Made by a program: the position numbers and the translations under genes. From Pomacea canaliculata (Eukaryota; Mollusca; Gastropoda; Architaenioglossa; Ampullariidae): a stretch of 64,000 nucleotides of DNA. The notes under the pieces are model-generated. The model was given only the letters and a program-made list of their open reading frames with translations. It made no database searches and was not told the origin of the DNA. The stretch is taken from positions 8,153,842 through 8,217,841 of the forward strand of contig NC_037598.1 in the NCBI RefSeq assembly GCF_003073045.1, given 5' to 3'. Shown here piece after piece: positions 23,848-36,675 of the stretch (positions are counted from its first letter, which is position 1; each line of letters opens with the position of its first letter).

Positions 23848-26800
23848 TGCCACTCACCTGGCTCGTCACCCAAGTCTCGTCTGATGCCATCTGTGCCTGC
23901 CTCGCCTCAGAGACGCCTGCAGGGCCAGCAACATGACAGAAACAATACCAACATCTTTAGGCACTACTACGCCATTACATGACATTGCAGCTGCAGTCAC
24001 GTGACGCATTTTGTAGCTATCTCCTCTGTTACAACCATCCACTTTACACCTATATCTATCATCTGCGAGGGGTTCTTAAAAATTGAAGCATTGTCGCACT
24101 TTCACTGTTTTCTCTGTGTTGTAGACAATAAGTGATAGAAGTGATAAATCGCAGAAAACTTTAAAAAAAAAATCACGAGAATGATAATTCCGACATCCTA
24201 GGCGTGTTTCGTACCACTGTACATTACATTGCGAAAATGTGGAGAAATGGGCAGGTAGAAAAAGCACGTGCGAAAAAGAAAAAAAAAATGAGCAATGCAT
24301 GATAATACCTATTTAATCTTAACCTTTTTTCTCCCCACCTGTACTGTCTCAAGGATCTCCGCGTGTCTGGGTCCGCAGAGTTGTATTTAGCTGGATAGGG
24401 CTGGAAACATAGCAGGAGAAAGGTTTATGTAAACAATGGCTATCCTTCTTATTACTTTTAAAATTCACATCACTATGTATATACTAATCAGAGACATGCT
24501 TTAGATGCAAGCAAGAGAAAATGCAAATGGCTGCTTTCTGTTGGCTTACCTCCAGCTTGCTGTGCTCAGATGCTGGAGGTATATGTCATCCTGAAATGCA
24601 GCAGTGGTCGAGGTACTTCAAGAGATGTTTGCTGAAGCGATGTGTGACTGGTGCCCCCTCTGTCAAATGCCCTCTTCCTTGCGAAATTTTCGACTTTGTA
24701 AATTTGGGTACATAATACTTTTGTTCTGTTTAACCCTTTCAGTCCTGATGGCACTGTAGCGTGCTACAACAAAGTGCATGCTGTATTATGGATGTTCAAA
24801 TTAAATAGGTTATACCTCCAGAACACCTTATCCACTGCCGTATTTTTTTCCCATTACTTCAAATTGCCATTTACAGGTTTCGGATGTCTCTAAAGTTACA
24901 AAAAGTAGCATGATCATTTCTCGAATGAAAAATTCCTAGAAGTGTTAATCCATTTAGAATGTCTAGTATTATCTTTGCTGCTAGAAAAGCGATTAGTGCT
25001 TTTTACAAGCACTTGACTGTGATTTAAATGGACTTCAGGAAGCCCAGGCTGTTTGTTTAACACTGTTTGCAGTATTGTGAAACAGACTCTCACCGAAGAG
25101 TAGATTCTCTTTCTTTGTTTCATGATTGTTTTTGTTAAAATTAATAACCATCTATCAACTGGAGGTCCTTTAAATTAGGTTTCTTCTTTTATTTTTAATT
25201 CAACCGTTTTTAACATTGTTGTGCACACAGCTCAGGAACATTAAAGTATTTATTTGCTACTTTCGAAGATTATGTTCTACACCATCTGCAACTCTGCTTT
25301 TAGCCATCAAAGCTCTAGGCTCTGGTTCTGTGACTATAACTGTAAACTGCTCCTTGTTCTTGTGTAAGAAAAGAACTAAGCAACAGTTGAAACTTTTGGT
25401 GATTTCACTTAAAGCCTGATGGACACGAATTTCAAGTACAACTCACAATTGTTATTTTGTTGTGCTGTTTTTATTTTTCTTGTACACAATATAACCATAT
25501 CTTCACTAGTGGTTTTATCTGTTCAGTCTCATACTTCCATATACCTACCTGCCTTACATGTTTCTGAAAATTATGCTAAATGATAGTTACTTACTAACTT
25601 TAAATGAACGACAGGCTAAAGATTTTTTCAAAATTATTCATATTTTTCTTGAGTATTGTGGCCTTTAACCACGGGATCTCAGATATTTTTCGCAAATGTT
25701 TATGGATTGTGTATAAAGATCTTAAAGGGAGATGCCAGAAGGAAAGCCAAACATTTACACTGAAGATATAAAGAGTGGAGCTTTCATGTATCCACAAGCA
25801 TTCAGCACCTAAAAGTTGTAAGTGGTGTGTTTAGAGCACACCACCCTGAGATGAACTCAGGACATGTGACTGAATGGAATAGGAAGATTTTCTTATATTT
25901 CTTGACTTTTCCCTTTTGTGGGTCTGCCATTGTCAGAAATCTTCATCTCAGTATCAGTATGAATCTCTCTTGAAGGGCCTTGCAGAGATCTGCCATCAGA
26001 AACTTTACATCCAGTTATTTGTTGATCTGCCTTCAAAAATCTGAATTAAATTCTTTGAGGAACATTTGTCCCAAGCACTAACATGCTGATTTTATTCTGT
26101 CTCTTAGTAATGGATGTTTCAAAACTGTTATTTTGTATCTAACGATTTTATGAAAAACTGAGCATAATTATATAAAGTGTAGAGAATGCTCTCCACAAAC
26201 TATGTTTCAAATAGCTGCCATGTAGCTAATCTAGGTGTTGACGAGTAGGTTGTAAAAGAACTGTTGGATACTGATGAAATTGTGAGAACTTGCTTCTTCA
26301 TTTTCTGCTTTTTTTCTAAAACATCTTTTCTACAAATGTTATCTTTAAAGACTGTAACAATCTACTTTTCAATCATTTAATATTTTTTCAAACGTGTAAT
26401 GTTCTGTTCTTAAACGTATTACATTTTATTTCTGAACAGTCAATTTTGAAAGTAGTGAATTTTGAAAGTTTATTTTATTTATAGTGCACATGGGCACCAG
26501 GATAGTAGAGTTAGATGGCTTTCTCATACTGTCGTGGCAATGCGAGGAGACAACCAGATATATCACCATAAAATATACAGTGAATTTAGAAAGATTTTTG
26601 AAATGATTGCTTACTACGGAATATATATATAACTGCAAAAGAATCAAGCATGTTTTGTTTCACATGTACTATTAAAGTATTTTTAAAAGGTCGTTACTGC
26701 GTGTCTTTCGTCCTGTCATAAATTGTTTGTCCTACGGCCTTCTCTATCTCTTTTATTACTTCCCTCCATCCTCCTTCCTCCACTCTCTCTTTCACTTGAG

Positions 26801-29150
26801 CGAGCTTGAACGAATTCTTAATTTCTCCATTCCTAATATCTTTTTAGCTTTCTCAGCCATACCTCTCACCCTCTTTTACTCTCAAACACGACCAAGCATG
26901 CAAAATCACACACACACTGTGACACACACAATATATTTCCTATCGCCTCTGTCTCTATTCCCTTATTTTTTGTCATGGGAAATAAACCGGGAAACGCTTC
27001 ACCCAAGGGACAACTCTTACACCCTGTGCAAGGGAGACAACCACTAGATCGTAAATGACGTGCAGCGCGAGTGATGGTTACTCGTGTCTTCCATTTAGTT
27101 TCGGTTAAATTAATAACAGTAGCTCTTTATTGTGTTTTTTCTACAACGAACAATCCGAAGAATGTTAAAAAGTAAAAAGTAAAAATAATTTTAAAAAAAC
27201 TTTCCCGGACAAGCATACCTGGAATTCGTGCATGACCATCATTTGAGAACAAGAATTTTTCAGAGGGCCCCATGATCTATGTTTACGCAAATTCTGGGCC
27301 GAGAGAAGAAATAGAAGAACTGTATGACAACCACCACCCCTTGTTCCCCGTCCACTCTTTTCCCAAACAAACATCGCTAAAACATTCACAGGTGATTTTT
27401 GGAGTAGCTCCTGCTGGCTCTTTAGTGACTCGTCACATTTTTTTTTTTTTAATTACAGAGCGGCAGGTGTTTCTAAGGTCCACCGCTCGTATTACATTAC
27501 CGATGGCTTACTGGGCGCTGATACCAATAATAGACCGTTGTAAGCGGATTCTCATCAAATGTCGTTACCGCTCAGCTCACTTGCTCACGTGTCGTGCAAG
27601 CTGAGGGACAGTGGCGACAGCGTGCACGTGCAGACAAATGGTGGCGATCTCGTGCATGCTGCGCGTCCTCGTGCCGCACGGCTTACTGCAGTGCTGCATC
27701 ACCGCCCGAGCGTGTCTGTGTGTGTGTGTAGACGACGACAATGATAAATAATAATTATATAATTAATCAAAGCATAGCAAGCAGTTTTTTCTGTCTACTT
27801 TAGTTGACCCAACGCAGAGCACGCAGTTTGTTCAATCCTAACCAAATTTTGCAGAAATATTATTTTTGACAAGGTATATATAGTCGGCCATGTTTTGTAG
27901 GTGTACATTTCTCGCGGCTTGTTTATTGTTAGTGTTTTTGTTTTCTTCTTCCTAAACTTTTGCTGGTGTGTTCAAGCAAAATAATATGAGGAAAAAAATT
28001 GTGATGTTCGTACACCACGCATGCAATTTTTTTGTTGTAATTTAAGGGTAGGGATAAATAATAAGAGAGTGGGACGGAGTCTACTTTTATCTTCTCTTTT
28101 ACTAAAGGCCATTCTTAGCCGGGCAAAGTGTTGAAGTGGCCTCAAATCCCATTGTATTGGCAGTTGTACTAACAAAGCATTGATAAGCAAGTTTGATCTT
28201 TATCTTGAACAAAGCTTAAGTGTCACAAAAGTGCCCCTCCCCCCCAAAAAAAAAAAAATACAAAGCAAAAAGTATTCATTTCCTGTTACCTTCACACACA
28301 ACTTTGCCAATCTTCGTCAACATTTTGAAATTCGCCTGGCTGACAGCAAACTAGGCTAACCAAACACACATCGTTGAATATGTGGCTATTTGTCAGATTT
28401 TCATATGACTGGTGTTCAACGACCATTCAGTTTGTCTGTCCATGTACTAAATGACAACAACACTAAACTGCATTCTAAACTAAACTGAAATAAGTACAAG
28501 ATAGTAGGGAACGCCTGGTCTCCAGCTGCACACCACCAGACTTTTATCAAGTTTGTGTGAAAAGATCGTCGAGCTTTTATATCTGCCTTGCTCTACTTCC
28601 CACATTAATTGGAGAGAAGTATCACATAGATTTTCAAACCGGGTGCAACTTGCACTCACCTAGTCACACTCCCCTAGGAACATGTAGAGTGCATAAACAA
28701 CATTCTATCAATACAGAACAAGAATAATGAGACTAACGAGGGGTTTGTTTGTTTTTCTTTTTTTAAAATGGGAGTGGCAAATGATAACCTCGCATGTTTT
28801 CCCCTTTCACTTGTCGACTATTTTCACTTTACAACATTAAGTGCATATAAATAGCTAACGACATTTAAAACAGTATAAAAGCGACACCCCACTCGATCAC
28901 AAGGCAAGCAGGAAAGATCATGCTCATCTTTCCTGCTTTACACCCAGCAAGGGATGTGTGTGAGAGAGAGACAGAGAGAGTTTCTGTGTGTGCTAGAGAG
29001 AATTTGTGTAGTTGTGTGTAGTATATGTATAGATGCATATATGTGAATAGTACCTACCAATCTGCAATATCTTGTCATCAGACCGTAAAACATGTTTGAA
29101 TATCTCTTTCGTGAGAGAGAGAATGTGCGTGCATATCTGTGTAGTGTATG
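23848..29150. other. 3' UTR of gene A and A-B intergenic DNA, no further gene seen
   Basis: The first part after the TAA is probably 3' UTR. No single polyadenylation signal stands out; an ATTAAA lies near 26671. The rest is AT-rich with CA and GT runs, such as 26911-26920. Open frames are short and without motifs or splice context. Confidence 0.5.
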
Positions 29151-29599
29151 CTTGTCTGCAGGGCCGCCGAGAGCCAGCCCGGGCCCCGGGACAGACCTCT
29201 CCGGGCCCCTTGTACTTGTAATCGTAAATTATTTTCCCAGTATATAATGTATATTTACAATTCGAATCTCAATATCTACACTCAAACTCAACTTCTGCAT
29301 GTGTAATGCTTGGGTGTTCTGTCCTTAGACCTTTCTTTAAAAGAAAAAGAAAAGGAGAAGAAAAAAAATTTACTGACCAAGGCCGGGCCCCCTTGACAGC
29401 CGCGGGCCCGGGTACACCAGACCCCCCTGTCCCCCACTCTCGTCAGGCCTGCTTGTCTGCATGTGTGCGAATAGTATTTGTCAGTGTTTGTGCACGATAT
29501 GTAGAAAGACAAGTAGAAGGGATAGAAACACAATGTGCGAGATTTTATATAGTGTAGGTATATTATGCATGTGCGTGAACAGCACTTACCTATCGATCG

Positions 29600-29600
<1 letters not shown>
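29010..29600 (+). repeat. degenerate tandem repeat, ~110-130-bp period, three units
   Basis: Three related stretches read GTAGTATATGTATAGATGCA..GTGAATAGTACCTAC (near 29018), GTAGTGTATG..GCATGTGTGCGAATAGTATTTG (29141 plus 29460) and TAGTGTAGG..GCATGTGCGTGAACAGCACTTACC (near 29551). The middle unit is split by the 293-bp element at 29159. Removing that element restores the unit. Confidence 0.5.
29159..29451 (+). mobile_element. non-autonomous hAT-type element (293 bp) with 8-bp target duplications
   Basis: The left end CAGGGCCGCCGAGAG and the reverse complement of the right end, CAGGCCTGACGAGAG, match at 11 of 15 positions. The 8-mer CTTGTCTG flanks both sides (29151-29158 and 29452-29459) without mismatch. 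Both ends are GC-rich, with GGGCCCGGG runs, and the centre is AT-rich. An 8-bp duplication and CAGGG-type ends fit the hAT superfamily. It has no coding capacity. It lies about 420 bp upstream of the TATA box of gene B. Confidence 0.8.
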
Positions 29601-29632
<32 letters not shown>

Positions 29633-29635
29633 TGC
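29600..29635. repeat. (GT)n / (GC) microsatellite
   Basis: Alternating GT with a short GCGCGC interruption, a possible Z-DNA-forming tract, about 240 bp upstream of the gene B TATA box. Confidence 0.9.
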
Positions 29636-29870
29636 ACGCGCCTGTATGTTTTCAATGAAGTCTGCAATACCAATGCAAGTAGTCTCGGGGAGAAATGTCA
29701 CTACATACGCTTTTGTCATTGCCAGCAACGACCGGCTGACTCGCTGCGTGCAGTTATCGATGATGACAGGTTAACTGCCTGGCGACAACCGAGCAGTCAG
29801 TTGGAGAGAGCTTTTGGGACAGGTCGTCTGCATTGCTGGCTGCATGTTACACAATCCGGAAGACACACAG

Positions 29871-29877
29871 TATAAAA
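29871..29877 (+). promoter_or_regulatory. TATA box of gene B
   Basis: TATAAAA lies about 30 bp upstream of a GC-rich leader that ends in a donor at 29945. An ETS-like CCGGAAG lies 14 bp upstream. The arrangement is what a TATA-driven RNA polymerase II start would show, with transcription predicted from about 29901. Confidence 0.5.
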
Positions 29878-29900
29878 GTCCTGCCGCGACCCACGCGCCG

Positions 29901-29944
29901 CGCACTGGCACAGTTGGGAAGCAGACGACACAGCGCTTGCTAAG
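29901..29944 (+). other. predicted non-coding first exon of gene B
   Basis: A GC-rich leader follows the TATA box and ends CTTGCTAAG|GTAGGA. The next exon (33896-34024) opens with an acceptor, TTTTAG, and 41 nt of leader before the ATG. The intron would be about 3.95 kb. The start point is inferred from TATA spacing. Confidence 0.45.
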
Positions 29945-32900
29945 GTAGGATGCACATCAATTGCTTAATTTGTTTTAAAAATAGTTTGATAACTGAATGT
30001 CCTGTCTCTTTCCTTTGTTCGATTGTTGGGAAAAGGATTACAATTATTAGATGTAATAAATAAGAGCTTCCGTTAAAAATTAAATTTTAAGAATTTCCGC
30101 TAAAAACGTTGAGTTACGAGAGGATCGTTCAAAGAGGCTGATGCTGGTGGATTGATCCTGGAGGCATTGTTTCCTCAAGCCTGCAAAAAAGCCGTTACCT
30201 AACTGGTTGTATGCCTAGGTGTAAAATATTTGTCAATACATACCAGTGAACTGGAGAGCTAGTCTGGAACATGCAAACACATGAATGTTGGCATGTTGAT
30301 GCAGAAGACTCTTTTCCTACACAAGGAATTTTGTTCTTAGAGGCCCTGGCAGACATATGAATATGTCAGTTGGTTTAGTGGCCATCAGACATAGTCACAG
30401 TATGTGATATTTCCATATTAGTAAATGTCCATTAACGAAGACCTTTATAAGGAGAAGCACAGCCTCATTGGAAAGATTTGCCTTAAAATGACCGACTCTC
30501 CTCAACCTGTGTCTGCGCCCTCTGAGAATTGAATGTTATTTCTTGAACAGCGACAGTATACCTTTATCTCTAACAGTATAGTTTTGCACTCAAGTAGCCT
30601 TATCTGCTTGGCGGTAAATGTTGTAGTTGTCCTCTACGATTGACCTTAATTCTTGGCAGTTAAATAGTTCTGATTGTTGTTGCTGTAAGCTTAGGGTTCC
30701 TTTCGCTCTCAACCCCCAGCTCCCAACTATCTCTCTCTCCTCCCCACCCCACAAAAGAACTAAAATATCTAGTGTTAAATAATCAATGTTATTAAAGAAC
30801 AAGTAAACGTATTTCAGTTTTGTGGGAAATGGCCGCCGTTGGTAACTCCTAGGTGGAAGCTCATGAAGTCACTGATAGGCTGTAATCCACCCGTCCACCT
30901 GTAATATTTCAAAGGTGACTACGGTTGTAAAACTAGACTCGTCAGTACTTCCTACTGAAAACACACACACACACACTCTGTCATTCCCACTTGACTTCTG
31001 TCTTTAAACGCACATAAATTTATGACATCAACACACAAGTACAAGTTCTGAACAAGGTCAACCCAAAAGTAAAGAAATACTGTCACTCGTGAACTCTTCC
31101 ATACATTTGTACACTTAGAAAAAGGGAAAAAAAATCATTCGTGAGATATTGGATCATACCGGTTAAATCAGACTGACTGCACAGAGAGGGAAGGAGAATC
31201 TTTTAAACGTTTGAACTGAAAGTCCGTTATCAATCGTTAGTTAATTTCCTCACTGGCTCAAACGATAGCAGGACATTTTTGTTATTGTTCTTGTCAATGG
31301 CAGTGACGCCCATCGTGGTCGGGGTGTGTCACCAGAATTCAAAGGTTGTTTGAACATTGTATTTCTTATGTTACTTGCCATGGAACAAGATTTGTCGAGC
31401 GTAGGGGTAAAATGTTGGGTAAGTTAGCTTATAGTAATTGTAAAGCAGTAGGCCTGTTGAGGTTTTACCTTCCGAGGAACACTTCCCTCGTGGAGAGATC
31501 TTAGCCGAAAACAAGGAGGAGATCGAGATCCTAGTCTGCTAAATGCGTTTCTATGGAAAAAGCAGTTCTTGAAAACGTGCAATGCCGGGACATTATGTAC
31601 TTAGGCAGACTATTCAAGAGACTGAGGACCTAAAGATTCTACAAGGATGTGTGCACCTCTGGACACGAGGCCTATTTTGATGACCTCTCGTGCGCAATTC
31701 CAAACTGCGAAGTCGGTAACTGGAGGCATCGATGAAGTGTAATCCCTGGGTCATCTTTCATTACTTCAGTCACCCCTCAACCTGCGAAATTTGAGGCTTG
31801 GTATCCGTAGTTCCTTGGGGCGATCGGTTTACCACAGATGGGGAAACTACCTTTGCAGCTCTGAAGCACGTTCTCAAGCAGCATTGTATCTTTCTTGATT
31901 ATCTGTGTCTAAACTACTTGAGATGAGGCCCAGCTGACCCTTTTAAAGGGACAAAATCGACTGCTTGTCAATGTAATCAAAGAAAAGCCTGATAATAGCG
32001 AAACATCTGATAAAATTGTTCACTGCTTTTACAAAATTTTGAAAGTCCGTGTTGGGTCTGAGTCAGTCACACCCCTTTTCTCAGAAACGGGATGGGTACA
32101 TGAAATGATAGTTTTGTAATCTGTCTTTTCAGTCTTAAAACCTCAACAAAAGGTGTCATAGCCGATTGCTGTCACTACAAAGAGGCAACACCTTACACCC
32201 AGCAATGGCTCCATGATGTCGTGTCCTTTATTCACACCGCCTACCTGTAATAAAACACAGATTGCCGGGATTTGTAATGGTGTCAGGTCTCGAGGATGTT
32301 CGTAAACCCTTATCAGCAATCACACAATCAATAGAACAGACTATGTTTCTCGCTTTGTCAAGCATATCTCGTATAGAAATGAAGATCGTTATTCAATTGT
32401 GGGAAGCAAAACTAATTTTTAACTTTTATGGAACATTTATTTTTGTAATCAAATAAACGTGTAAAAATCTAGTTTCATAAAAAAAACAATGCCTTAAATT
32501 TTCCTTCTTTAATTTTTGTCACACGGGTCTAAATAACCTCTTAATGTACTATTTATTCTCTCATAAAGGTATATATATATAAATGGAAGACCGCCGCATT
32601 ATCTTTCTTCAACTTTGTAACCCTCTTCAACGATTTATCCACATACATTAACACTCATTTCAAATGTGTCCATGGTTTAGCCAGGTTCTTTCATTATTCC
32701 TCTTCTTTCTTTCGCTCTCTCCATTTCGTGTTTCTTACACAAGCATTGCACGAGCTCATGCTCGCAGGAAGAAGGAAGAAATTTGAATCTCTCTCTCACA
32801 CACAAAAATGAGATGTAAGGCTTAGTCGCTTATCATGTAACAAACAGAATGAGCTTACATGACCAGGCTCATTCTTTTCCGGCTGAAATGATGATACTTC

Positions 32901-33895
32901 GCTATCTGTGGTATCATCTTTAATTTCTCAAATTTCCCATCCGTCTTCAGTTGCAAACCAAAAGTTTTCTACGAAGCAAAATGTAGGTCCGACTTGTAGC
33001 CCGCCTCGCTTTCTCCTTTAATGGTACTCCTCGATGTCTGCTGTCCAGACCAGAGACTGCTCATATATTACATACACAAAACACAGGAAAGACAGGAAAG
33101 AGCTAAAGCTATTTTGGATTCTGTAATTCCCTCTCAAGATCTCTAGTGTTTTTTTCAAATCGGAGATTGCCAGTGCTTTGATCACCCGGTGTATAATCGG
33201 ATTCATGCAAAGCTTGCGTGCATACCACACAGCTTCCATCACACCATCGATTACATACATACATATCCTGCGTCACTGCCATGTTGATTTTGTTCCCTCT
33301 TCATTCATGTAAGTGTTTTAGTGCAGGGAAGTCTACAAGAGTGGTGTTGCACTGCAGTTGCCTCATTAAAATAAAAAGGTTGGGGGGAGGTGCACGGGTA
33401 GACAAGCATGGAGGCAGGTAGGCAGGCAGCCAGAGAGCAGATAAAACAATCATGTCGCACCACCATCATCATCATAATTGACACAAAGAAGTGGGCGATA
33501 AAAAGGGAGAAATGTTTTCACATAAGGGCAGAATGTCAGCAGAGGGAAAAGGGGGATGGATAGATTATGGAAACGCGCGCGTGCACACACAATATATAAA
33601 TAAACAACACACAAACCCACTCAAAGAGAGAATATGTAAACAGTATATGTTGATATTCTCACATACGACTGACTGGGTGTCTCTCATGTCAATATGGTTA
33701 TTTGTATAATCTTTCAAAGAAGTGTATATATTTCTGTGAGTACGATACGTAAGATCTTTTTCACGTGTTGACTGTCTCATTTTCTCTGTCTCTCTATCTT
33801 TCTGACCAAGATCCACTGTCTTCTCTATGTCCACCGCCAATATGCACAGTTGTAATTTACCATTTTAATTTCTGACTCATTTTGCCCTGTTTTAG
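29945..33895. other. intron 1 of gene B, no further gene seen
   Basis: Low-complexity pieces include a CA run near 30960, TA near 32570 and a TC/CA mixture near 32790. No coding exon or recognised element was found on either strand. Confidence 0.5.
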
Positions 33896-33936
33896 GATAA
33901 CAGAATTTGAAACTTCAGCTGTCGCAGACACAAGAC

Positions 33937-36633
33937 ATGGAAGGTCTCATCAAGCCTAAACAGTACGACTGGAAGGATTCGAACCTCGCACTGTTTGGAT
34001 CAGACGTCGAAAATCAAGTGAAAAGTGAGTTGCCAAAACCTTCGTGCTAGCTGGTTTTTGTGTTTTGTTTTCGTCTCCTCGTCTTCCTGATTTCAGACTT
34101 GACAATAAATAATGTTTTCTCTAGCTCTTTCCTTAAAGGAACGTTACAAATTTTGTTTTCTGTCACATCTTGAAATGATTTGAATTAAACATACGAATAT
34201 ACATAAAGACTGTATCAATATTTATGGTCTTTGGTCAATGATATGCAATGTTTGTAAAACGTATTGAGTGTACAGTACAGTGAAAGTATGCATTAAATAA
34301 ATCTGAATTTTATTTTACTTATTTTTCCCCAGTATTTGAGGGTAGCTGCTGTTGTTAACTTGTGAGACTGTGTGTTTTCAGAGGAGTCGGCCGAGTGTGA
34401 GCCTGCCTGGCGGAAAGCAGGACAGGAGTTTGGTCTACAGATTTGGCGCATCGTCAAGTTCAAAGTGACTGAGTGGCCAAAGAGCGAGTATGGCAAGTTC
34501 TATAATGGAGATTCCTACATCATCTTAAATGTAAGGGTACCTCCAAGTATTTGTGTTCTTTTAAGAAGTCTTTGTTTTTTCCAATCTGTGTACATTTCCG
34601 AAGTCAATAACAAAGAAACTCTTCTTTCAACCATATTTGGGAAATTTACCAGGATTGCTGCACTTTTTTGGCAAGAGCTTGTAATGTGATCAAAGCTTCA
34701 ATGCCTAGTTCTTTTCTACTTGCTGGTTCCTCTCTCTCTCTCTCTCTCTGTGTGCCTTAATTTCCCTTTGTGTAAAAAAAAGAAGAAGCATATTAATTTT
34801 TTTTTTACAGGGAAGGGAAGTTTTATCGAATCGTTCCGTTAGACACATTCAAAATAAATGCTACACTTTGCCACATTTCTTTCAGCATGCTGTACTGTAT
34901 TATAGTTAGTAGTATTGCATTACAATTACTCTACAAGAAGGAGAGCTGGTATAATATATTTATATATTACTTATATGTACATGTATGTGTATCTGTGTCT
35001 TATGCGTGCCGTCAATAGCTTGACCTTTCTGTGTCTGGTGGTGTTTGTATGTATCTCGAGAACAGTACATTGAGATTTTGAGCTTTACCCAGACTAGAAA
35101 CAATTGCATCCAACTTGACCCTTAAAGACCGTACAATCTACTTTTTTCACTTGTTTGCTCATGTCTGTTTTGAAATCTCTGAATTTCTGTCATCAGACTT
35201 ACCAAGAAGAAGGTTCCGATCAACTTCTGTACGATGTTCATTTCTGGATTGGAAAGTACAGCACTCAGGTTAGCCCAGATATCATACGATTATCTTTCCT
35301 GTTTTCAATTTTTTTAGTTTACATATTTCCATGTTATTTAATTCTGTGTAAAGTTATAATATTGCATATAAAAAGTGACATTTTTAATGGCAGAAAAGAC
35401 AACGAGAGGCAAAAAACTTTGAGTCACACAATTTTTAAAATTAAGCTTGAAGATCGTGTAAACTAAAATTTCATCCATTCTGGCTTTAATGATAACAGTC
35501 TTGTTTTCATAAGAAGCCAGTGAATTATATACAGGGAAAGCTGACTGTTGAAACACAGGTGGCAGAGCCGTGTGATTATGGCGATATAGTTCGGAGGCAA
35601 AATGGTTGCCCACTTCTCAAACATCTAGGCTATTTTATTCCTTTATTTTCCCCTGCAGTCGAGGTTTTCACGCGAACGGTCGTTTCCCAGAAGTGACAGG
35701 TGGTGACGGTCTCAGTCATTTCTATGAAATGGTTTACCACCTGAGACATATCCTGTTAGTCCGGTTTCCATGTAAGACAACCTAGAAAAGCTATGAGCCG
35801 AGGAGGATATCAGTTAACAATGACTCAGGTAGTGAATCAACTAGAAACTTAACTTGCTCAAAACTACACTATCTTTATGGAATTGTTTTTTGAGGCCTCA
35901 GACACTGAACATAGACATTGATTTATGGCTGCTGGTGAGAGACGGAAAGTTTGAATTACTTCCCTATCCATTTGGTGAACAAGAGTTAATAATTTTCCTG
36001 TGTATCTTAGATAAGTCAGCGCTGCTATGCCGGCTCAGTGGACCTCAGTATGTTGAAGATTTCAAATGTCATTACAGATGAAATCTTTTGCTAATTCGAG
36101 TTCCTGTTTATCCTGTGGGGATGTTAGTGGGTGCGATGTCTATAAAGCCTTTGAGCCTATAGCAAGTGTAATCTTTTCCTGTTTATCAGAAATGTAGGCC
36201 GACTGTAAGCCTGATCACGAACTTGTATTACTGGAATGCTGGTAGACGATTTTTTTCCGGTTAACGACTAAAACGAGGCAGGTTTGCACAAAGCTTCCGG
36301 TTTAGTCACATTCTTTGTTACGGCTCGCTGAGACTAACAGCGGAGAACTTCGCAAGAGGCTAAGTGTTGGTCTCGGCAGACAGACAGCAGTCCACCTATA
36401 CACGTGGTCTGATCTAGAATATTGCTATAAAAAAAGGGGGGGGGGAATACGTCACGTGACTCGAAACAGGTGGAAAGGAAGTACAAACTGCCAGTGTATG
36501 TTAATTATTCCGCAGCTGCGCTTCCTTTTCCCTCTGTGAATGCGTGCGAAAGGGATATGTTTTTTTTTTCTACGGTTTCATTTTTACGTTTGTTTAGCTG
36601 TTACTTCCCTTTCACTTTCATAGCAAAAAAATA

Positions 36634-36675
<42 letters not shown>

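Noticed and set aside
29459-29875. Several overlapping + strand frames rich in Cys/Val
   Set aside because: Produced by GT microsatellite and tandem-repeat sequence upstream of gene B.
34631-34640. CArG match CCATATTTGG in intron 3 of gene B
   Set aside because: Consistent with chance occurrence; no promoter context.
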